Shown here piece by piece: positions 35,601-47,600 of a stretch of DNA of 64,000 nucleotides (position 1 is its first letter; every line of letters starts with the position of its first letter). Below the pieces are notes generated by a model, which was not told the DNA's origin, did not search any database, and saw only the letters and a list, made by a program, of their open reading frames with translations. Made by a program: the position numbers and the translations under genes. The DNA lies in IMG/VR virus record IMGVR_UViG_3300033273_000208, positions 1 to 64,000 of that record; one strand, given 5' to 3'. The stretch is from a virus.

Positions 35601-38600
35601 TGTCTATAGCAACATCAGTGCTTCTGAAGGCAGTGGCGTTAATGCATCTATCGACGTTAACGTTGATGCTAGCGGTGCTGTTACTATCAATATGAATAAG
35701 ACGGGTCGTGGATATCTGATTAGCGACACTCTGAGAGTAACTGATGCACAACTGGGTGGATATGGATATGCCGACATCACGTTTGATGTTCAAACAACCA
35801 TTAACGTCTTTGATGAGACAAAACTGAACCGTGGTACTCCCCAATACTACAATGCAACCGATGCAACCATTGATACGGTTAACTATAAGTGGGGAACTGG
35901 TTCTACTGCACTAACTGCAGCAAACCACTATGGTATTACAGGTTTCGACCTGAATACATCCGAGTGGACCCTGCAAGGTTGGTTCCGTATTGATAGTGCA
36001 ACTCAAGCACTGAACAACTCTCAACCCACATTCTTCGAGACTCATCCTAATGATGGCAGCAACCCTTCCAATACGCTGAGACTGTATGTTGATGGTGATA
36101 GTGGTAGTGCAGACTATGGAAAACTGAAACTGGTCCATGAAGGAACCACTGACGTTGCGGTATCCGTTTCTGCTACTGTTTGGGCAACATTTGCTGGTGG
36201 CGCATGGGTTCATGTTGCACTGTCTAAGACTCAGCCCACATTGGGTGCATATGACTATGCAGCATACATCAACGGTCAACAGTTGGGTCTGTGGTCTGGT
36301 AGTACGGATGATATTGGTGTTGATGAAGTATACGTTGGTGGTATCAAAGTTCCAACAACATATACAACACTTATCGGTAACATCGATGACTTTGTGATCG
36401 ATGATGATAGTCAGTATTCTGGTGCTTCTTTCACTTTGCCTGATGCTGCTATTCCGATTAGAACAACAAACACTGGTGTATCGATCTATAAGATCGATAG
36501 ACAGCATGATCGTCGTGGAACATTTGCAGTAACTGATCTGCCGAACTCCACATCGGTTGCATTCCTCGCAGAATCTAACTGGTCATATAACACCCAGACT
36601 CAACCTGCAATGACTAACTGGGAGATTGGTCCTGGTGGTCTGCAGATTCTTGACTATGCTGAGGTTACCAGTCAGTTGACTACAGGCATCTATACATTTG
36701 ACTACGATTCCGTTCTGTACGGTTCTAAGACTTCTACCGTTCCTTCTCCTGGTGGAAAGAGACTTGTACTGTCTCCTGTCGTAACACCAAAGTATTATAT
36801 CAAGGATGCGACATATCAGAAGATTGATAGTGTCCAACAACTGACCTTTAATCAGGATGTCCGCTTTACTAAGGGGCAAATCCTGCAACAGTACAACGAG
36901 CAGGGCACTACCCAGCGTTACGGCACTATTGTTGAAGTTCCAGAGGGAACTATTGAGAATCCTGGTCTGGGCACAACCTACAAGATTGGTAACATCTTCC
37001 CTGCTGCAGCAACATTTAATACCACTGATAAAATCAGAAGCACCAGTGCAACTGATGCAGGTCTGAACGTTATTACTGGCATTACATTCACAGTTGCTCG
37101 TGATTTTGCTGAATGGGAACAGGCGGCATCTTACATTGCTGGTGATCAGGTTTACTCTCAGGGTAATATTTACACAGCAACCACCAATGGCACCGCTGGT
37201 ACTAATGAACCAGTCCACACAACTGGCAATGCTAGCGATGGTGGTGTTTCTTGGGACTTCACAGTTTCTGCCAACACTCCCCTTGAAGTAGATCTGTCGA
37301 ATACCCCATATCCTACACCTAAGGATCCTATCTGGACAAAACTGAAGATCTATGACATCGGTGATGTTGTCTACTACGGCAGAAACAAGTATACCGCAAC
37401 TGCTGCTGGTCGTTCTTCTCAGAATCCTCCCACCCACACTACAGGCACTGCAACAGACGGTACTGTAACTTGGCAATATACTTCGACATATGATCCTCTG
37501 AGTGATTATGCAACCTTCAAAGAGTTTGATGCTGGTGAAAACTGGTATTCTCTCACGGTTAATAAAATCTACAGCGATTCCAACTTCATTGCTAATGACA
37601 ACCTTAGCATTGGTGGTTCGGTAACTGTCAATCCTAAAGAGGATGCACCCACTATCCTTCAAATCAATGGTATCGGTAGTGTCAAAGAGATCTCTCTCAT
37701 TGCAGTTCTCGACAAGACAATCCTCGTTGATACGCAGGAAAGAACTGATCTTGTTTACTGTGTCGCAAATAGTGCACACAAATACTCCGCAAATGACATC
37801 CTGTTTACAGAAGGATTCAGCACAAGCGAGTTTAATGGTTCGTTCTTCGTCAGAGAAGTCTTCTCTTCTAGAGAGTTTACTTTCCAAGTTCGTGAAACAC
37901 CTGCAGCAGAACCAGCATTCCTGCAGAACAGCATTGCTCGTGTAAACATTTACACTAAGCACCCAACTCTGCTTCTGATCAGGAACCACAACTACCTCTT
38001 TGATATGAGTGACAGCAGTAACCTTGGTTACTATCTGTCATTCTCTCAAGATAACGAGTTCAAACTGGAATACTCCTTCAATAATATTGAACGTCAGGGA
38101 ACTCCTGGTGTGTTTGACGGTACCAATGCACCATTCGTTAAACTCAAAGTTGACGGTCAAGTTACTAATATCTCTTATTACTTCGACCCCTCCAGAACTG
38201 GTGCAAACTCCCCTGTGGGTGATAAGTCCTTCATTGATGTTAAGAAGACACCGTTTGACGGCAGATATACCGTCAGCAAAGTTCTTTCTCAGACTGAGTT
38301 CCAGTTCCCACTGCTATTTGAACCTGAAAACAATAATGCCGAAATCGGTAGTGATGATCAGGGCAATCCATATTCCGTTTACTCCACAACATCCAAGAGA
38401 GCAATCGGTCCTATTGCAGACATCAAACTGATTTCTGCTGGTGGTTTCTATCAGAGACTGCCCATCATTTCCGATATTGCATCTTTCCGTCAGATTGAGC
38501 GTGTTGAGATTATCTCTGGTGGTTCTGAGTATGCTATCGGTACATATGATCAGGTGCCCATTAACGGTGACGGTGAAGGCGGTCTCTGCCGCATCGAAGT

Positions 38601-41600
38601 TGCAGTTGATGAAGAAATCGGTTCTGGCACTATCGTTAGCGTAACCGTTACCGATCCTGGTAAGGGATATACAACTGCAAGCATCGACGTTGATGGAATC
38701 CAAGGTATTCTTGGTCCCACGCTGACTGGTTCGGGTGCTGATTTGGATGTCATCATTCCTGATGAGGGATCTGGTGCATCGGTCTTCCTGACTGGTAAGA
38801 ATATTGGTAAGATCAAGAAACTCAAGAACAATGAGTTTGGTTATGGTTACTCCCACGACTACACTCTGAAACCTGAGATCACCTTCCCGATCAACCTGCA
38901 ACTCTTCAATACCTCGATTCTGTCGCAGATCACCATCACCGATCCTGGTGCTGGATACACCTCTGCTCCTGCGGTGATCATTTCTGGTGGCGGTGGTGTT
39001 GGTGCCGAGGCAGTTGCAGTCGTTAAGAACAACCGTCTGAGTGAGATCCAGATCAAGAATCCTGGTGCTGGTTACTCTTCAGAACCCAGCGTAACTCTGA
39101 AGTCTGAGTTCAACTACGTTGTCAACCTTGACTTGAACTACCTACAGTTCAACTTCCCTCATGGCATTACTAATGGTGCTGCTATTCAGTTCCGTGCCGA
39201 TGATGTTGGTACTACTGTTGGCGAACTGCCGAAGCCCAGTTCTGCTGGTTTGACCAGTTTGGTGGTGGGTCAAACCTACTATGCGATTGCTGGAGAATCC
39301 AACTCTCTGGAAGGTGACCAACTCCGCTTTGCACTGACTCCTGCCGACGCCGAGTCTGGTAACTTTATTACATTCCTGACTCAGGGTGCTGGTCGCCAAG
39401 TCCTGCTTACCGAGGTCTTCGGTGGTAAAGCAGAGGCAGTGGTTGAAACATCCAGATTCCTGGAAGGTGAGAAAGTCTATCAAGGCGATTCTGAAGAAAC
39501 CGCAACCGTTTTTGCATATGTTTCTGAGAATAATGGTTGGCAGCTTGGTCCCAAGATTCTGAAACTTATCAATGCTACTGGCACATTTGTGGTCGGTGAG
39601 CGTGTAAATGGTTCTGTGTCTCGTGCATCTGGTGTTATCGATAACGTTTCCCTTGCTAAGGGCGTCCTGAACATCGACTCTCTGACACAAACTCCTGGTA
39701 GATTCATCGATGACGTTGGTAAACCTTCCGAAATCGTTCAGAAGATTCAAGACTCCTTCTTCTACCAGAACTTCTCTTACGTCATTAAGTCCACGATTCC
39801 CATCAACCGTTGGCGTGAGCAAATCCTGGAGAATAACCACCCGACTGGTTTCAACATGTTCGGTCAGCTTCAACTGGCTGGTGGTAAGGATATCTCTGGT
39901 CGTAAGGTTGGTACTGAGTTCATCAAGCAGGTGAACATCAATGAGTACGCCAATGTCAACCAAATCACATCCTTCGGTGCTGCTCAACCGATCTACACAG
40001 ACTTCAACAATACTGAGGTTCTGTTCCGTAAGAAGCGTTTGACCAACTCTGAGGAAATCCTCACCTCCATCGTTAAGAAACTGGACGATATTGCCGATCA
40101 GTTTGATGGCATTCAAACAGCATTCAATCTTACGGTTGAGGGTGAACAGGTCATCGTTAAGAACAACCAGTTGTTGATCACCCTGAACGGTATCATTCAG
40201 GCACCTGTCGATGCTTACGATATTGTTGGTGGTCAGATCGTCTTCAAGGAAGCACCGAAGGCACCTTCTAAGGTTGTCTATCGTGATGTGGGTCTTGAGT
40301 TCCTGACTATAACTCGTCTGAACCTGACAGATGTTTCTGGCATCTATCCCGAGATTGGATATCAGATCTCTGGTGCTTCTAGCGATGCTTACGCAACTGT
40401 AGTCGCATCTGGTACGAATACAATCGATGTGGTTGATATTACAGGTGGTCCTTTCCAGAACAACGAAAGAATCGACGTTTCTGCTCTTGGATTCAGTGCA
40501 CTGATTGGTTCACAGGAAGTCCTCACACAGTCCACACTGTATGAGTTTGATGAAACTCTGGTTTGCACCAACCGCAACCGTGGCAACCCGACTGCTCAGG
40601 TTAACGCGATCAACTTGGATGAAAACGGCGATGCCAGCAGTGCAATCGTTGTAAGCAAGACAACTGGTACTGCTAAGTATGAGACTGGCGTCTTTGACTT
40701 CCGTCTGCAGGATATCATCTACTCCACTCGCTCCAACTTGGCGGCACGTATCACATTCCTGGCACCTTACAGAGATCCCGTCACTGACGATGTTGTTGGC
40801 GAACAGATCCTGACTGCTGGTTCTTCGTTCTATGGTCTGCTGTTTGAGCGTATTGTTAGCACCAGCTATCCGAACATCCTGTTGGATGATATTTCTAAGT
40901 CCACCATCACACCTACCGAACTCTTTGACAACGAAGAGCGTATCAACTCGTTCTTCCTTGACTTTGAAGAAGTTCGTTCCACTGAGGTAACTTATACCGA
41001 TCTTAGTAGTGGAGTCTTTAGTAATGGCGATGATATCCGTAACATTAAGGTCTTCTATAACAACCCCATTTACGGTGCTGCATATGGAACTGCTGCACCA
41101 CGTTATTACGATGCTAGAAATCGCATTTCTGCATCCAAAGATGAAATCATTGACTTTGCAACTGCAGAGATTGCAGTTGAGCATGAAGACTTCTACTATC
41201 CTGGTCAACCTCAAACCGACTCCCGTTCTAGATTCCGTGACGGTTATCGTCTGATCATCAAGAACAAGGATTGGATTGTTGCCAAGACTTATGAGGATAT
41301 GATCCTCCAGTATCCTTCTCTGGTGGTTCCGAATAGTGATAAGTGTAAGCGTGACTTGGGACATTTTGTTGATGCAGTTGCATACGACACCTATGCAGGT
41401 GGTAACAAGTATGCTCGCAAGTTTATCCAGATGTACTTCACAGGTCAGGGTCTTGGTTATATCAACCAGCAACTTGCAGAAACCACTTGGGCATATGGTC
41501 GTGCAGCAACCTACATGAAGGATGCTATCACTAACCAACTGTCTGGTACTGAGACTATTGATTCTGTGTTATACACCAAGTATCAAGATCTTACAGTTAC

Positions 41601-44600
41601 CGAAGGTGGCGCTACCTATGGTGCACCTGGCACTGTCTCCAACACCGATACTGGTGCTTGTGCAGATGTTCAATCGGCAGTTGATACTTTGGCAACAGCG
41701 ATCACTGAGACGCTGCTTGGTAACCAAGACTTCGACGACATTGACGCCGAAGAACCCACATATAATACTACCGAAGAAAAATGCCGTCGTGACGTTGGTT
41801 ACTTCGTTGATGGTCTTGCGTCTGACGTTGGTCAGGGTGGCAACCTGGGTGTTGTTACCTGGGCACGTTTCTACTTCGAGAATGGAACTTTCATCAGCAA
41901 CGGTGTTGCTGGCGAAGAAGCAGAAACAATCACCGCTCTGAACAAAGCACGCGATCTTGCTAAAAGAGCAATCAACAACCTTCTGTATGAAAAGGATTTG
42001 ACAATCCTGTATGATCCTGCATCTTACGGTGGTTCTGCTCCTGGTCATGACTATGATGCAAACTACGCTTCTGGTACTAACCAAGATGCAAGCAACTGTG
42101 CGGACGTTCAGTCCACCATTGACACTCTGACTACGATTGCTACAACTGCAATCAACAACCAGACACTTGCAAATATCAACGCTCTGTCCTCCATCGATGA
42201 TGGTTCCTTCAGAGATGGTGAGACTATTCGTGTTATCAAGGTTGCATATAAGAACAAGTCCACAGGTCTGTTTAACAGATTGGATTCTGTTCGCGGTGTC
42301 ACCTCTGGTGCAACCATGACCCTGGAGGGTGTTAACTCTGGTCTTAAGTGGTTGTTTGCTTCCAGTGCAGGTGTCAATGGAACGTTCCAAGACGATGAGT
42401 ACATCACCAACTCCACCATCACCAACCCTGGTGCTGCACAAGTTACTCAGAGTGTTCTGAATGTCAAGTCCGACTTGGCAAACAGCACTAAGTCTCTGAA
42501 GTTTGTTGCAAACTCCTGGCTGAAGAAGGCAGAGTCCTACGATGTAGACTTCGGAACTGGCGATTTCACTCTGGAAGGATGGTTCTACCCCACTGGCATT
42601 GTTGGTCAGCAAACCCTCTTTGACTTCCGTCGTACAGCGACTGAGGGTCTCATGATTGAGATGAACAACGACACTCTCCGTGTTTATAGCGGTTCAGGTA
42701 CTGTCGTTATCATTTCCAATGCGGTCTTTACTGCTAACACCTGGCACCACGTTGCAGTCGTCAGAACATCTGGCGTGATGCTCGCATTCGTGGATGGTGT
42801 TCAAGCAGGTGGTAGTGCTACCAATAGCGATGACTTCGGATGGGGTCCTTGCTACATCGGTTCCGACTTGAATGGATCTAATGGTTTCATCGGTAATGCC
42901 GATCAGGTCGCAGTCTACAAGGGATATGCCAAGTTTACTTCGGCATTCACTGCACCCACTAGCAATGACTGGGATGATGAGAGAATCGTTCTTGGTCTGA
43001 ATGCTGAACAACCCTTCATCGTTTCTACTGCTGAGGTTTATGCTCAGTTCAGTGGTCAGACAGTATCGTCTGCAACTGCTAAGAGAATCGACTACGCCGA
43101 TAAGCGTGTAATCGTTGAGGACATTGATCTGGGTCGTGACTCCCATCGTGATGCGGCAGATCTTATCCTCAAGAACGATAAGTGGATCTCTGAGGTTGCT
43201 GTCGGTCGCATGAAGGCGAAGTATTCTGACTTCGTGTTGCCTGGTGATGATCCCGCAACCAACATATATCAAGGCACCTACTATTGCCTCCGCGACACCG
43301 AAGAGTACATCCTCGACGCTATCGTTAAGGATCTCAAGTATGGTGGTGATTACTATACAACCGTCGCGGCCAAGGGTTACCTGGAGAAAGATGGCAGTCT
43401 GGACTTCATCGGCAAAGAACTTCTGCAATCCCTGTACGCATGGGAGCAAGCAGGTGAACTCTGCAAGTACGTTGTTTCGACAACTGACACAGATCTGACC
43501 GATGCATACACTGAAAGACTCCGCATTCCTCTGACTGGTTCTGCTGCAACGCAGGCAGTTCTGGATAACATCGACGCTCTGACTCAGAACATTCTGAACA
43601 TCCTTGCACCTACTGGCGACCGCTTCCGCGACGCTGGCGATGCTCTGTGGTTGAACAGAACTTACATTGCTGAGGAAGTTGTTGGTTACATTGAGAACAA
43701 GTGGGAAGTTACCATCAATGGTACCTACTACGACAAACTGCAGATCCCTGGTGGTAACAACGGTCAGGTCTGCATCCGCGACATCAAGGAGTACATCATT
43801 CCTGCAATCATTGCTGACCTGCTCACAGGTGGTAATGCAGCAGTCAACGAAGTCATCGACTTCTACCTGAATGGTGAGCAAGATATCCTTCACGTCAGCG
43901 AAGAACTGCTGCCGATGCTGGATGCAATCTCCTACACCAAGTATCTGTCCACCAAGGCAATCAACCAACTGCTTGTTCAGTTCGGTCAAGCACCTGATCC
44001 TGCTCAGGGTTCTACAAACTACGACGATTACTACATCGCTCAGTACACTCAGGCAGTTCCCTACATCGATCACACGGTAACCGTGGATCCTCAGGGTTAT
44101 GACGCCAACCGCGCTGATAACAACCTGCTGATTGATGCAGCAGACATGATTGAAAGGAACAAGAAGCAGATTGCTTCTGAGGCAGTCATGAGAATGAATG
44201 ACCTCGCTAAGTTCCAAGATCTACAAATCCCTGGCGGTCAGCAGAACTGTATCGATGATGTGGTTGGTTTCATTGAGGCACTTGTCCACGACATTCGTCT
44301 GGGTGGCAACAGCAAGGTTTTTGATGCTGCTGAACTGTACATCGAACCTGAGAACAACTCCCTCCGTCACATTGAGAGTGAAGCAGAAGCATCCATCTAC
44401 GCATACAAGATGGCGAGAGACATCTGTGTTCTCGCAATGCGTAACGGATTCGGACGCGATAACATCTATGGCTATGGGTCTGGTGAGGAAAATGATCCTA
44501 GCGTTGAGTCTTACGATCAGAACCCACAATCCTCTCGCATCATTGATGCTGCAAACATCCTCGACAGAAATATCCGTTTCATTGCTGAGGAAGCAGTTTA

Positions 44601-47600
44601 TCGTACAACGATCCAGTATCCTTCCCTCACCATCCCTGGTGGCAACATCAACTGTGTCCACGACATTGCAGACACCCTGAATGCAATGGTCTTCAACATG
44701 AAGTACGGTGGCAACAACATGGTTTATGACGCTGCTGAGTTCTACGTGGGTACCTCTGGTCTCCAGCACGTTGCATCTCAGTCTGCTGAGTCTGTCTACG
44801 CATTCAACCAGGCACGCGACATTGCGATTCAGGTTATGCGTGCAGTGCCCGTTATCAACACTGGTAACGAGGTTCATGGGTTTGAGCAGAAGTATTATGA
44901 CGAGCTCGACTACGAACCCTACAAGTCCAAAACCCGCGACTATGTGACTCTGGATGAGGCTGCTCTGACTGGTGGCACTACTGCAAACCGCTCTCGTGCT
45001 GCTGACGCATACAACCTGATCTACAACAACGCTCGCTGGATTGCAGAAGGCACCGTCAATACCTTCGTGGCATCTAATAGTTGGACAATCCCTAACGGCA
45101 CCGAATCCTGTATCGATGATACTGAGCGTATCCTGAAAGGTGTTGCATATCACGTTGCTTACGGTGGTAACTCCTATGTCTGGGATTATGCAAACGAGTA
45201 TGTCCAAAATGGACACATCGGTTCTCCCCAGAACGGTTGGACGCAGGCGATCTTCAACTACATCAACAGCAATATCCTGCCCGATGTTATCCGCAACATC
45301 CAACCCACTGCAGCAAGTTCCTGGAACGCTGCAGGTCACACGGATCTTCAGCAATACAGAGATCTCACGATCACTACTGACGTGACCCAACCCGCATGTC
45401 CTACTGAGGTTGCTGCTGCTACAACGCTGCTGTCGATCGTTACCGATGCTGTGGTGAATGGCAACATGAACCACGCAGCTCGTACCGTTCCTCCTGGCGG
45501 TGGTGCATGTGCAAACGTTGAGTCTACAATCACAGATCTGTTTGCAATCGTCACCGATACAATCAACAACTACACCAGTCTGGGTGGCGTTCCTCGCACA
45601 CTGCCTAGCATCTGGCCTCTGAAGTACACCGCAGATTCTGCTGAGCGTGATCTCACCGTCACCTACGACAGTGCTGCTACTTCCTGGGGTACCACTTGCC
45701 AGAATGTTGAAACAACCATCAACGGTCTGTTTGATATCGTTCTGCAAACCATCACAGACGCAAGTGCTGCATCGCCCAGTAACTACCTGGATAGTATCTC
45801 TAGAACACTGCCCACAAACGGATTCACCAACACTCTGTATCAGCAATATACCTGCTACAACGTGATTGATGCTGCATGGACTCTGTTCGATCTGATGCTG
45901 GATAGTCTGGGTTCTGGTTCCTACTCAAACCGCCTGACTGCAGAGTTCATTCGTAAGAATGATCACGCGATTACTGCTCGTGCTGTGGCAGCAACCTTGG
46001 CACAGTATCCTTCGGGCGATATCCCCGATCAGGCATATGCACAGGATGTTCTTGAAGCATGTATCTACGATATTGCAACTAACGGCAACGCAGGTGCATT
46101 CAAACTCGCAAATGAATGGTTCGATGGTGAAGGTAACTTCATCGCTTACCCAGATATTCAGAGAATCCGCCTCCTGTACTGCATGAACAAGGTTCGTGAG
46201 TATGCGAAGGATGTGATGTTCAACTTCAATGATATTGATTGGTCTTTGTACGATGTTTGGAGTCCTGAGCAAGTTCAGGGTTATACTCCTCGCCTGGAAT
46301 GGGATCAGGAGAGCACCGAGTTCAATATGGATTCCTCGTTCAACTGCCTGGAGTTTGCTATCGAGCGTGGCACATTCCCCTCTGACAACGTGGTCACATT
46401 CGTTGCTTCCACGGACGCTCAGAACCTCACCAACTCCTATAACGAAGGACAAGACTACAACACAGACCCCGCTCTGGTTCTTCTCACTCCGACAATCGAA
46501 GTTGGTTGGGAGCGCGAAGAAAATCGCGTACGCATCAACCGTACCAACTTCTTCCGCCGTGGCGATGTTCTGAAATATGTCCTCGCTTCTGCAACTTCCC
46601 TGGACGGTGCGAACGATCAAGATTACTACTACGTTCTCAACGCAGAACCGCAGTGGTTTGAGATCTCTCGTATGTCGAAGCACGATGCTCGCTTCCGCGA
46701 CTTCACTTTCGATCTTAACAACACAGGTAACCAGCAGTTCTTCACTGCTCGTCGTGCAGGTGTTACTCGCGTTGCCAACGATTATGGAACACGCGATATC
46801 CAGACCCCCATCTCTGCTGGATTCAACATCGCAGACGTGCTCGTGGGCACGACAACTGGTGCTTCCGCCGAAGTATCGTCTACCTTTATCAATAACGCAA
46901 AGATTGTTAAGACCTTCAAATACTATGGTCTTGAAACGATGTCTGAGACTACCTTCATCGACGGCGAACAAGTTGTCGTGCAGGGTGCCGTCACAAACAA
47001 CGGTTATGTCATGCAGCACGTCATTCCTGACGAGTTTGACAACGGTTGGATCAAACTTGAAACACTCCAAGGCACAATCTCTCAGGGAGATACCATTGAG
47101 GGCATCACATCTGGTGCAACTGCGGTTGTAACTGCAGTTGAGGAAGATCGCCTGCTTCTCAATGCCAAGACTGGTATCTTTAGTCAGGGTGACTGGTTGT
47201 TCAAGAAAGATACCGCAACCGAAGCATATATTGATGTCTTCAATGACAAGCGTGGTGTTCTTACCGCAACTGACGGTGGTCGCATCACTATGGACGTTGA
47301 AACAATCAATAGTTCCTGGGAAACTGGCGATGTAATCTACGGTTCCATCACAGACAAGTATCTTGATCTGGTTGGTATTGATGACCAGGGACAAGCAATC
47401 TCCGTGAACACCTACGTGCACGGTCAGAAAATCTACAAACTGTCCCTCTCTAGCGTCTCACGCGATACGGGTTACACGGGCGACTTTGTTTCTGGTGATA
47501 CCGTATATCTGCTGCAAGGCACAACCGTTGCGGTACCTGGCATTACAGCAACTGTATCCCAGTGGGATTATCGCCCCGAGGATGGTGTAAATGATCTTTA

